DNA from: Grifola frondosa | Lineage: Eukaryota > Basidiomycota > Agaricomycetes > Polyporales > Grifolaceae | Reading direction: 5' to 3' | DNA length: 64,000 nt | Assembly: GCA_001683735.1 (NCBI GenBank) | Contig: LUGG01000013.1 | Coordinates: 558,001-622,000, forward strand | Shown: positions 10,305 to 20,481 of the stretch, one piece after another | Layout of the letters: each line of letters begins with the position of its first letter | Position numbering within the stretch: position 1 is the stretch's first letter | Position numbers and translations under genes: made by a program | Notes under the pieces: generated by a model | The model's database searches: none | Seen by the model: only the letters and a program-made list of their open reading frames with translations | What the model was told of the DNA's origin: nothing

Positions 10305-10708
10305 TGTAACAAATTTCCCAATTTTGAACATAGACGCCCAGTAGGTGCTGGGACGCGTCGCGTTGATCACCTGCAAGATCAGGTGATAGATAGAGGAACG
10401 AGTGTCATATCGATGACATTGATTGGTGAGCGGATGAGTAAGACAGTATTGTGGGATAGTAACCATATGTACACAAATGGACCTTGCTATTTAAGACTGG
10501 TTTTGCTACCTGGAACATCAGCTTGTTCAACTTCGTTGAACACTATGCTTTCGTTACCAGGTAAAGTTTTGTATTTAGTTATGTACGATTATGCTAACTT
10601 TGTTGAACACTATGCTTTTGTTACCAGCTTACGCTTACCGAAATCGTCGTACGAATGCCTGTACCAGATAGTAAGCCTACTAGTCGCGGTTTTGGGTTAT
10701 TCATTACA
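10305..10708 (+). repeat. Gypsy2 5' LTR
   Basis: 404 bases, starting TGTAACAAATTTCCC and ending GGGTTATTCATTACA. It differs from the 3' LTR by scattered substitutions and by an extra 67 bases (10561-10627). A TATA-like TATTTAAG lies at about 10488-10495. The extra segment begins GTAAAG, contains GCTAAC and ends ACCAG, like a small intron. Confidence 0.92.
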
Positions 10709-10710
10709 GT

Positions 10711-11444
10711 TTGAACGAGCTGCTTACCGGCCCTCCCCACCTGCCAGTGACTTCTATCACTCGATACCAGGAAGGCGGTTGGGTGACCGTCATTGCGCAC
10801 AATGACCCTGTAGTCGGAGCCCAAGTCATTACCGAGGACGAGGTAGCCAAGGTCATTGCAAGGGCTGCACACTTCATAGAAGAAGTGCCCACCTTTCCTC
10901 GTCCCATCCCCCAAGAAACCAGGAACGAGTTTCCTACCGAAATCGCCAGGAACCCTCATGATGCCGCGCTCGAACGTCGGAGCATCGAACATTTCGAAGA
11001 GACCCACGCTCTTTATGTCGACACCAAGAACGACTGGAAGCCCCAGGAGTCCATCGCCACCACTATCCCATCGCTGACGGCACATGCATTCAAGGTTTTT
11101 CCCTCGCAGTCCTCACCACCATGGGACTCGACCAATTTAGCTTCCAACGCGACCGCGCTTGCATTGACGACCTCTGCTTCCACGAATCTGCCCGCAGAGT
11201 CCCCTACGATGCTCGCCTCACCCTCCACCTCCTCTCTATTTACCTGGAGAAGGTGTTCATTTACCTTGACGACAACCATCCTCTTCCCTTGTGGGAGATT
11301 TTTGACTTAATTCGCTTCCACTTCGCCTTTCGTCAGATTTACCACGCTCACGATAGCATGTTCAATTCAGTGACAAACACTGCAGACCTCGCCAAGCTTC
11401 TTTTTGAGATGAATGTGCAGTATTGCGAGAAGTACTGGTTGTAG
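10711..11444 (+). pseudogene. Extra ORF between 5' LTR and gag of Gypsy2 (unknown function)
   Basis: Two overlapping frames look like one protein of about 240 residues. The first (to about 11100) includes VIAHNDPVVGAQVITEDEV and FEETHALYVDTKNDWKPQ. The second (from about 11095 to 11444) includes FSFQRDRACIDDLCFHESA and LTLHLLSIYLEKVFIYLDD, and ends QYCEKYW plus one residue and TAG. A one-base loss in a T run near 11098 would explain the shift. I recognise no domain. It is not gag: the capsid and knuckle lie downstream. The open length and ordered amino-acid composition favour real coding origin, and the position suggests an accessory or leader protein. Confidence 0.5.
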
Positions 11445-11725
11445 GATGAGAATCGCAGCGGCTCCAGTATTGTGTACAAAGATTGTATTCACTCCGTGCG
11501 CTTGAGAAAAGAACTTTCATTTGTGGCACATGTCTAATCCCATAATCGTCCTTATCATTACGCAAACTGTTGTCACCATCGCCTCAATTCTTTGCATCGT
11601 TAGCCTCTTCTATTACCTCCTCCGAACCTACACCGAGGTTCATATACGAGTCGCAAGAACTCCCCAGACAGACGGAACGAATCTTCAGCCCACGCCCCTG
11701 GCTCCCACCTATCCGGACAAGCCTC

Positions 11726-13228
11726 ATGGACATAGCCAGACCATCCGAGAATCCGTGGACGCCCGCGGAAACCATGGCTGCTCCTCCTCCTCCTCCTCCA
11801 CAAACTCAGGCCCAACAAGAACTCAAAGCATTCGTGACCAGGGTGGTAACAAACCTTCTCAGGGAGGGCCTGAACGATCATACCCGCCATATCACGACAC
11901 TCGAGGAAGACTCGATCTCCCTAAACAGATCGGTGAACGCCCAAGTAGAACGAGTGAATGGACTCGAGAACGAGAACAAGAGCCGTATCGCGGATGTAGT
12001 CACTCTGGTAGACAGAGCATCGAAAGCCGAGGCGAAGGCCCTTCAAGCTGACCAGGTCATCCAGGAACTCTGGGACGACATAGCTTCATTGAGATTGTCG
12101 ATCAAGAATCTCAAAGAGCAATGTCTCGCTCTCAAACACCCTCAGTCCCGAGGAAGGCCACGCTCTTGTACACCCAAATGTTCGAGCCCCAACGTTTCTT
12201 ACCGGTCCACCTCCCCAATCCCAGACCCACAACTTCATTTACTCTCTCCTCCATGTCGCTTGATGTCCCCACTCCCGACTACAAAAGAGCCCGACGCTCC
12301 ACGCGAGGGCACTATGCATAAACCCAAGCTCTTGCTGCCCACATCCTTTGCAAAGTCCACGAAAGAAACAACGGCAGAGCAATGGATGAAGTCGTGGGAG
12401 ACGTACTTCATTTATTACGAAGTGGAACATTCAAAGGACCACATTGCACTGGTCCTCAGTTTACTTAGAGAAGGAGCCCTAGACTGGGCATCATTGTACA
12501 GTGACAAATTTAACCAAGGTGCTTTTGTCGGTATGTGGGAGAAGTTCAAGGAAGAATTTCTCGGACAATACGGACGCCTCGACTCGCAATTCGACGCACA
12601 GCAAGTGCTAATGCGCCTTCGTAATGATGGGACGGTGCAATCCTATGCTGAACACTTCCGTCACCATGCCCCTCTATCCGGACACAACAACCAGACTCTC
12701 CTTTCGCTCCTTCGAACCCAAATCAAACAATTGATTCGAGATGCGATCGCCGGCCATGAGACGCAACCGGCTACCTGGGAGAAGTACCTTGAACGGGCCC
12801 AACGAGTGGACCAGACCCGCAGCACTTACGCCCACCCTGGATCATCATCACAGCAGCCAAAGACGGCTGCCTATCATCATCCTAATGCGCAGAGTTTGTC
12901 TTACCCCGCCCCAACTCATGCCCGCGACCCCAATGCAATGGACATTGATCGCGCAGCAGCATGTGCAAAGGGCACGTGCTTTGTATGCAGCAAGGTGGGC
13001 CATCTGGCAAATGCATGTCCAAACAAGAAGCCCAGCGGGAAGTCGATTCGTGACATGAGTGTTGATGAGCTAATCTGCCTTGTAGGACAAGAACTCGTCG
13101 AGGAGAAGAAGAAAAAAGCAGTTGACAAAGGCAAGCAGAAGGAAACTGCTAAGGAGCCTGAATCGTCCGCCAAGATCGAGGAGATAGGAGCGATTGGAAC
13201 GTCATCATCGTGGGACACGGATTTTTAG
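11726..13228 (+). CDS. Gypsy2 gag
   Basis: The frame is open to the TAG at 13226-13228. I choose the ATG at 11726 (MDIARPSENPW), which gives 500 residues; the frame stays open to the left but lacks an ATG there. Order: a Pro-rich N-terminus, a coiled-coil-like stretch (about residues 50-140, heptad Leu/Ile/Val), a retrotransposon-gag domain (EQWMKSWETYF to LRNDGTVQSYAEHF), and a CCHC knuckle CFVCSKVGHLANAC at about 12979-13020. A Lys-rich tail follows. It would form the virus-like particle shell and bind element RNA. This is the only Gypsy2 frame without a stop. It overlaps the pol frame at 13210-13228, as expected for Gag-Pol made by frameshifting or reinitiation. Confidence 0.85.
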   Translation: MDIARPSENPWTPAETMAAPPPPPPQTQAQQELKAFVTRVVTNLLREGLNDHTRHITTLEEDSISLNRSVNAQVERVNGLENENKSRIADVVTLVDRASKAEAKALQADQVIQELWDDIASLRLSIKNLKEQCLALKHPQSRGRPRSCTPKCSSPNVSYRSTSPIPDPQLHLLSPPCRLMSPLPTTKEPDAPREGTMHKPKLLLPTSFAKSTKETTAEQWMKSWETYFIYYEVEHSKDHIALVLSLLREGALDWASLYSDKFNQGAFVGMWEKFKEEFLGQYGRLDSQFDAQQVLMRLRNDGTVQSYAEHFRHHAPLSGHNNQTLLSLLRTQIKQLIRDAIAGHETQPATWEKYLERAQRVDQTRSTYAHPGSSSQQPKTAAYHHPNAQSLSYPAPTHARDPNAMDIDRAAACAKGTCFVCSKVGHLANACPNKKPSGKSIRDMSVDELICLVGQELVEEKKKKAVDKGKQKETAKEPESSAKIEEIGAIGTSSSWDTDF

Positions 13229-16200
13229 AGCAGCCTCATGTCGTCCCTGCTGACGTGAAGGCCTTTCTCTCTCGCAACCGCTATAACTGTATTAGTGTAA
13301 CTGAGATATTGAAAAGTCATCAGAATTTTGATCTCCCAGTTACTGTAAGTGGCAGCAAGGGATCCGTAAAAACGCAGGTGCTTCTAGATTCTGGAGCATT
13401 CTCAGTATTTGTTCACGAAGACTTTGTGCACAAGCACAACGTTGGAGTGAAGCCACTCAAAAAACCCCTGGTCATCTATAATGCAGACTGATCTGAAAAT
13501 GAAGGCGGACCAATTCAAGTCTATATGGTGTTGAAGTTGAAGATAGGTGATCATGAGACAGAGGTCCCCATGCTGGTGACCAATGTAGACGATCGGGACC
13601 TGATTATCGGCCTCGACTATATTCGACAGCACAATCTGGAGATAGACTAGGATGCCGGAACTTTGAAGTTTACTAGGTGTCCACAAGAATGTGGGTTGAG
13701 GTTTGCGAAGAAAGAAAAGAAGAAGCCACAGACTAAGGAGGAAGCTGAGCGAGTCTTGGCGTCAACGAAGGGACTTCGTATGGCCGAGACAAATAACATG
13801 AAAGTCCCATCGCGGCCTGCTTGGGAAGAATGAATGGAGTTAGAAGAAGAGTTTGTTCATGCGGACGATGAAATTCCCCTAGGATATCACTATTCGAAGC
13901 GATATTGGGAGTTTTACAAAGACATGGTAGCCTGGTATGAGGTTGACTCGCATGACCCTGAATCTAATGCTGTTTTGGACCAATGGGTAGAAATCTGCGC
14001 TAAGTACACCAGGTCGCAGGAGATCGAAGAGGCGGCTCAAGCAGGGAAGCGGAAGAAGGAATGGAAGGAGATCGTCCCAGACCACCTTCACGATTTCGAA
14101 GACGTCTTCTCTAAGGCGGCCAGTGAACGCTTCCCTATGAGCAAGTCTTATGACCACGCGATTGACTTGATGCCGGACCAAAACTTGCCACCCATCTCGA
14201 AGGTTTACCCCTTGTCACCGGAAGAAACCCGCCAATTGGATGAGTTCTTCGACGAAAATCTCCGAAAAGGTTACATCCGTCCATCCAAAAGCCCCGTCGG
14301 TGCAGCAGTCTTCTTTGTGAAGAAGAAGGACGGATCTCTTCAACTCGTCCAGGACTATCGGAAGTTGAACGCAGTCACGGTCAAGAACTGCTATCCGCTT
14401 CCGCGCATCAGCTCATTGATCGATCAGCTGAAGGGTGCCAAGTATTTCACGAAGCTGGACCTACGTTGGGGATACAACAATGTGCAGATTAAGGATGGCG
14501 ATCAGTGGAAGGCAGCTTTCAGAACACATCGAGGACTGTTTGAACCAACAGTCATGTTCTTCGGCCTTCACGGTTCTCCAGGAACGTTTCAAGCGATGAT
14601 GAACGAGATTTTGAAGGATCTCATTCTCAAAGGGCATGTGGTGGTTTACCTCGATGACATTCTCATTTTCACCACCGACCTTCATACCCATCGACATCTC
14701 ACAGCGAGGTGCTTAAATGCTTACGAGACAGAGACTTATTCTTGAAACCGGAGAAATGCTTGTTTGAAGAGCTGTCTATCGACTACCTCAGCATGATCAT
14801 CTCGCAGAACTCCGTCTCCATGGATCCAAAGAAAGTCGAAGGAGTTCTCAATTGGCCGGCACCCAAGACAGTCAAGGAAGTTCAAGCCTTTCTAGGTTTT
14901 GCGAATTTCTATCGACGCTTCATTCAAAGCTTCGCGAATGTTTCTAAGCCATTGAATGTCTTAACTTGGAAAGGCTTTAAATGGCAATGGGAACAAGAAC
15001 AGCAGAACACTTTCGAGACCTTGAAAAGTGCATTCACCTCAGCACCCATTTTAAGACTCCCAGATCTGGATCAGCCATTCAGATTGGAGACAGATGCTTC
15101 GGATTTCGCGACAGGTGCTGTTCTTGAACAATGAGATGGAGAAGGAGCTTGGCACCCCATCGCCTTCTATTTCAAGGGGCTGAACGAACACGAACATAAT
15201 TATGAGATCTATGATAAGGAATTGCTCACCATCATTTGTGCCCTGGAAGAATATAGGCACTATCTCGAAGAAGGTCCCCACCCCGTTGAAATTTGGTCAG
15301 ACCATAAGAACCTTGAATACTTTCAAAAGGCTCAAGATCTTACGTGCAGACAAGCTCGTTGGTCGCTCTACCTCACCCGATTCAATTTCATGATTCATCA
15401 TCATCTGGGAAAGACTATGCAACGAGCCGATCTGCTATTGCGTAGAACTGACCATGAAGAGGGGGTCGCCTTAGACAACAGGGACAAGGTCGTGCTAAAG
15501 GCGGAATACTTCCAAGCCCGCGCTATCCAACCCGGTCATGCATCTATCGTCTCTGACCAATCTCTACTCGATCGTATTCGTGAGGCTCTTACATGCAATG
15601 AAATCGTGATGGAACTGATCCAAAAAGCAATGGCCCATGGCCCACATGAACTTGCTACCGGTCTACAAGACTGGAATGTGGACAATGGTCTACTGTTACA
15701 CCGAGGAAAGGTCTACGTGCCAAAAGATGACACCATTCGTAAGGAGATCATTCAGTTACATCACGATCATCCTACCGCTGGTCATCCAGGACGTTGGAAG
15801 ACGTACGAACTCGTTAGCCATAACTATTGGTGGCCAGGACTCTCAGTGTATGTCCAGAATTACGTCGACGGCTGTGATGCTTGTCAGCGTAACAAAATGT
15901 TTCCTCGACAACCGTATGGTCCGCTCCAACCCAACAAAATTCCAGACCAACCTTGGGATGTCACGACGGTGGATCTAATTACGGGATTACCAGAAAGCAG
16001 TGGTCACGACACAATTATGGTTGTCGCTGATCGAATGATGAAACGAGCACGTTTCTTCCCCGTTCATGGTACGATCAACGCCCAAGAAGTCGCCGAGGTA
16101 TATTATCGAGAAATATGGTCGCAGCACGGATTGCTGAAGAAAATTATCTCGGATCGCGGAACTCAGTTCACGTCTTGAGTCTTTCAAGAGCTGTGCAAAA

Positions 16201-16990
16201 TTCTTGAAATAACTTCTGCTATGTCTACCGCTTATCACCCACAAACTGATGGACAAACGGAATGGATAAATCAAGAGCTCGAACGATACTTGCGTATTTA
16301 CTGCAACTTCCGTCAAGATGATTGGCACGACAAACTTATCGAAGTGGAATTTGCATACAATAATCAAGCTCACAAGTCTACAAAGATTTCTCCATTCTAT
16401 GCGGACTTCGGACGTCATCCACGAGCAATGCCAGATCTTGTCACAGCGGTACGACACCCGGACTTGGACACCCTGATGCGCGAACATGAAAACACTCGAA
16501 AGGAATCATGGGTGGTGCTACAGCTTGCAGCAGATCATATGAAACGTTACTATGATCAACATGTACAGGATACACCTCAGTTCAAGGTCGGTGATCTAGT
16601 CTGGTTGGATGCCCGCAACATTCGTACCGAACAACCGAGCAAGAAGCTGAGCGCAAAACATCCTGGGCCATTCGAAATTCTCAAACAAGTCTCGCCGCTC
16701 AACTTCAGACTTAAACTCCCCCGAACCTGGCGTATTCACCCCGTATTTCATGCATCGTTATTGTCCGTCCACAAGATGGATCAAATTCCAGGCAGGAAAC
16801 TGACGAAACCTCGGCAGTCATCATTGAAGGAGAACCCGAATATGAGGTTGAAAAGATTCTCGATTTGCGGATGTCCCGTAATCGTCTTCAATACCTCGTG
16901 AAATGGGTAGGATACCCCGAGTCTGAAAATTCATGGGAACCCCGCTCCAATCTTGACAATGCCGCCAATCTCATTGCTGATTTCCACTAA
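13210..16990 (+). pseudogene. Gypsy2 pol with C-terminal chromodomain, disrupted
   Basis: Domains in order: protease (LLDSGAFSVFV, about 13383-13415); reverse transcriptase (YPLPRISSLIDQL, then VVYLDDILIF at about 14641-14670); RNase H (LETDASDFATGAVLEQ, about 15085-15132); integrase HHCC (LHHDHPTAGHP, CDACQRNK) and DDE core (TTVDLITGLP, IISDRGTQFTS, then INQELERYL); a GPF/Y-like region (GPFEILKQVSPLNFRLKLP); chromodomain (YEVEKILDLRM to LVKWVGYPESENSWEP). Stops: TGA 13489, TAG 13648, TGA 13831, TGA 15132, TGA 16176. Frameshifts lie near 14707 and 16790. The enzyme would reverse-transcribe and integrate the element, but this copy cannot make it. Confidence 0.88.
16838..16990 (+). pseudogene. 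Chromodomain of Gypsy2 integrase
   Basis: After the shift near 16790, the frame reads YEVEKILDLRM, then YLVKWVGYP and SWEPRSNL, ending in TAA at 16988-16990. The aromatic residues (Y at the start, W in KW, W in SWEP) form the methyl-lysine cage in chromodomains. This is established for chromoviruses, where the domain directs integration to heterochromatin. The domain itself is intact; only the junction to integrase is broken. Confidence 0.85.
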
Positions 16991-17157
16991 ACACATTCAT
17001 CCGCTCCACGACAAATCAGCCAATTATCAATGGACAATATGCACTTCCAACCACTAATTAACTATACTGTCATTGATAAACTGCCCGGGATTTGGACAAG
17101 AGGCAAAATCATTGGTTGCAAAGCTCGTCCGGAGAAACTCGCCTGAAGAGGGGGTAA

Positions 17158-17494
17158 TGTAACAAATTTCCCAATTTTGAACATAGACGCCCAGTAGACG
17201 CTGGGATGTGTCGCGTTGATCACCTGTGAGATCAGGTGATAGATAGAGGAACGAGTGTCATATTGATGACATTGATTGGTGAGCGGATGAGTAAGACAGT
17301 ATTGTGGGATAGTAACCACACGTATGCAAATGGACCTTGCTATTTAAGACTGGTTTTGCTACCTGGAACATCAGCTCATTCAACTTCGTTGAACACTATG
17401 CTTTTGTTACCAGCTTACGCTTACCGAAATCATCGTATGAATGCCCGTACCGAATAGTAAGCCTACTAGTCACGGTTTTGGGTTATTCATTACA
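17158..17494 (+). repeat. Gypsy2 3' LTR
   Basis: 337 bases, TGTAACAAATTTCCC to GGGTTATTCATTACA, directly after a polypurine tract. It lacks the 67-base segment found in the 5' LTR. A diagnostic base in the surrounding repeat (TTTTGTTACCAG) matches the second repeat copy of the 5' LTR, not the first. This points to loss by recombination between the repeats after insertion. Confidence 0.92.
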
Positions 17495-19079
17495 CCTACT
17501 AGATTATCTTCACGACCCTGCTATAACTTAGAAACCAACAAATGTTTTTTATATTCAAATATCTCCATATATAGTAGGGATGCTGATATGATATTCAACA
17601 CACCCATATTCATATATTGCCGGGTTTTCACCAGATATAGCATTTGTCATATGTTGTGAAAATATATCACATTTGGTATATTTTAATTTCAGTCACCATA
17701 TGTTTTTCTCTTTATTACTGCCTCAAATTGATGCAAATGTTTTTTATCTTAGGTTCATATAAAAGCACTCATTGAGTGAAATTAGAATATGTACATAGTT
17801 TTCTGTGATATTAAAATAAAAACATATCATTCTGAACAGTCACCCCAGAATGTTCTGCTCAATTCCTCCCTCAAATCTTTACCAAATCTCTTGCTTCCTT
17901 CATATCCTTGGTTGCCTGAATGTCCCATTTAATGTTCTGAAATTACTTTAGCAGATTATACCATGGAAAACATATCATTTCTGACAGCTACAGGCTCATC
18001 CACATTAGAATCTCTTCCCCTTCTCTCTCAATACTTCATGGATTCCCTTCATTTAACATTTCCCTTAGTCTCTATTTATATGTAATTTAATTAAATGTAC
18101 AGCAGAGAGCCCCAAACAATGATGAAATCTCATCTTTCCCTGGCAGGTATCTCTCCTAAATTGGGAAATTAACACTAAATAGATTCTAGAATGCATGCCA
18201 CCATCTAAAGAATGTATTTGATCTGAATAAGATGATATTTATGCTGAAGCAATCCATTCATTACTTGCCTCACAATACACAGAACAACCTTGAGTGATAG
18301 TTGTCACACTGATCACCCAATATCTATTCATATGGTTGCTATTTTTTGTATTCTTTTATGTACATATTTTAAATTCTATACATCTCTCAGAATAGTCTTA
18401 TATCTGACTGTTTGAGGCATGATTGACAATGCTGGACTCCAAACATTAAAATCTGATACACTCTGCTAGGGAACTTTATAGCAGTTTTACAAATGTAAAA
18501 AGCTTCATAAATATAGCAATCATATGTACCTACAATACACAATAAACATTAAGAGAATAAATGAAGAAGTGGGGAAGATATGAGGAGAATACCAAATTGT
18601 GGCTGAAACCTCAGTATTGATTTACTGAGCTCAAGTCATCTGTACAGTGAATCAGGGGCAAATACACTGATTTCTCAATTTCACCCTCAATTCCTCATCA
18701 TATTTCATGATCTTGGGCTTGTTTTGAAGATATAATATTTCCTCTATTCTGTTCTGCAATCTGATCTTTTATTACATGTCATGTAGTTCTACAATTGTAA
18801 TCCAGTGGGAAAGCTGATAAGGCTTCCACCATATGAGTTCTTCTCTGATAAGCATGATTTATGGCTGAATTTCAAGGCATAATACATAAAAATCCACCAT
18901 AAAAATCTGTTTGAAATTTGAGGCAAATCTCATTTGGGAGGGATGGAGAAAATGTTTCAGCCACTCACAAATATTGTCATGTGTGCTCTGAAGTGATTAC
19001 TAGATGGATTGTTTCATCATAAACATCATCAAATATGTATTTCAGACTGAGCTTCAGATTCCATCCAGTATTCAGCAGT
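17495..19079. other. AT-rich repeat-derived stretch
   Basis: No gene recognised. At about 17840-18060 there is a diverged relative (copy C) of the repeat at 9790-10165, recognisable by CAGAATGTTCTGCTCAATTC and CTACAGGCTCATCCACAT. The rest is AT-rich and CpG-poor with no long frames. Confidence 0.5.
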
Positions 19080-19480
19080 GTGGGTGAGCCTACATCTATT
19101 AGCCTTCAGAAATAGTATACTTTTTATGAGATATTTTGCTCAACCAAATTTGAACATTACATAGAAAATATATGCAACCAAGAAAGTAAAGAGATGAACA
19201 GATTTGGTGAATATTTGAAGGAGATATTCAGCAGAACATCTTGGAGTGGCATGATGAATATAGATGTTATAAATTTGATGAATATTATAAGTATAAAACC
19301 TTTGTGGTGTAGTGGTTAGTTGCATGAATGTGTTACACTTGCATGTTGTGGGAAGTCATGGGTTCAAGTCCTCCTCGTTGCATTTTTAATCATTGATTAT
19401 ATAATTAATGAAACAGATGCACCTGTTTATGTGACAGATGCACCTGTCCCTCATGAGATATATGATGCAGATGCATCCAT
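19080..19480 (+). repeat. tRNA-derived dispersed repeat (SINE-like), copy B
   Basis: The plus strand carries the same tRNA-like head as copy A: GGTGTAGTGGTTAGTTGC and GGGTTCAAGTCC at 19299-19385. About 200 bases upstream and 100 bases downstream also match copy A. Gypsy2 and other DNA lie between the two copies, which point in opposite directions. Confidence 0.6.
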
Positions 19481-19494
19481 CCAACTGAAGCTGC

Positions 19495-19882
19495 TTTCTC
19501 ACCCACAACATCTCCTGCTTCTCCATTCAACTCTTCATCACTAAGGCAACCATGGTGGCTACTATACTCCACAATAGCTTTCCTGGACACATTCAACTCT
19601 TCCACCACCGTGGCTAGCTTCTGGTGGCTGCACAGCCAGAGCCTGTGCTCTGCCTCGACATGCTCACTGCCCTTGATGCTCTTCAGCCATGTCATGCCTG
19701 GCTCCTTGAGCCTGTGCAGGTCAAAGCCAGCCACCTTGAGGGTCCACGCCAGCACATCTGATCCACCAGAGTAGCATGACCAGACATCCTGGTGCAGCAT
19801 GATGAATGCGGTCATGTCATATCATGACAGCAGCGAGAGGAGGCTCTGAATGTATGAGAGGTACTCCCGGTTGCAGATGCTG
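19495..19882 (-). pseudogene. Fungal gene remnant (unknown)
   Basis: The minus strand gives a coherent frame: SICNREYLSYIQSLLSLLS, one TGA, then YDMTAFIMLHQDVWSCY and LKEPGMTWLKSIKGSEHVEA, continuing to about 19500. A splice acceptor (GCTTTCCCAG) lies just upstream at 19883-19892. The TGA fits CGA to TGA. GC content and CpG are higher than in the surrounding repeats, so this is probably a captured or stranded exon. I do not recognise the family, and no partner exons were identified. Confidence 0.45.
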
Positions 19883-20481
19883 CTGGGAAAGCAATGGTTA
19901 GTGATGGTGGGTGGATGGCAGAATGTTACTCATGGTCCAGCATGTTCTATGGCTTCCCATGTTATGAGAAAGTGAACTGTAGAGGTTTTGATTGCATTGT
20001 TAGTTAAGGCACAGCTTCATGCAGGGATCATACTCAACCGAAAGTCAGCCTCTCACTGGCATAACCTAGAGAAATGCTCGTGGGCTTCTTCCAGAGGAAA
20101 AGGATGGCGACAGTAATGTAATGTCCATGTGGTTAGCAGGGAACCAGTCGTGATCATGGTTCACTTGATATCAATGCACTTCAGTACAGTAGCACCAAGT
20201 GTGGAAGACACCTACACATGTTTTGCAATTCCCTGCCAAGTTCACTCCATGCAGACCACACACTCTGCCATATGCATTGATGAAGTGGCATCCATGTGTG
20301 TACAGTCTCCCACCAGTCCCAGAGGACAACTGGTTGTGTGCGAACAAGGGTGGTGAAGGTGATGACAGGATCGCGAGGGGATGCACCTTGATCATATCAT
20401 GTAGATGCAAGTCAATGTCCAGTTGCAGAGTGATACATATAGTTGCAACGGGCTACTCACAGGGCTGCTAGGCATGGTCGA

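Larger units (their letters stand above)
10305..17494 (+). mobile_element. Gypsy2: Ty3/gypsy chromovirus, decayed
   Basis: This 7.2 kb element has both LTRs (10305-10708 and 17158-17494) with TGTAA...TTACA ends. The probable target duplication is CCTGC (10300-10304) against CCTAC (17495-17499), one base different. Between the LTRs lie an extra frame (10711-11444), gag (11726-13228), pol with protease, reverse transcriptase, RNase H and integrase, and a C-terminal chromodomain (16838-16990). A polypurine tract (GAAGAGGGGG, about 17145-17154) precedes the 3' LTR. Five in-frame stops and frameshifts near 14707 and 16790 make this copy non-autonomous. The chromodomain marks it as a chromovirus, a lineage that targets modified chromatin. 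Confidence 0.92.

Noticed and set aside
13489..16178. TGA read as tryptophan (code change)
   Set aside because: Host genes here end normally in TGA and TAG (for example 50092), and the affected genes also carry frameshifts, so mutation is simpler.
10305..17494. Repeat-induced point mutation (CpA type) as the cause of Gypsy2 decay
   Set aside because: Most TGG to TGA changes are not in the CpA context and TAG is the exception; plain deamination and drift fit better.
19299..19385. Functional tRNA-Val gene
   Set aside because: A- and B-box-like parts are present, but the acceptor stem does not pair and the copies are embedded in a longer shared repeat.
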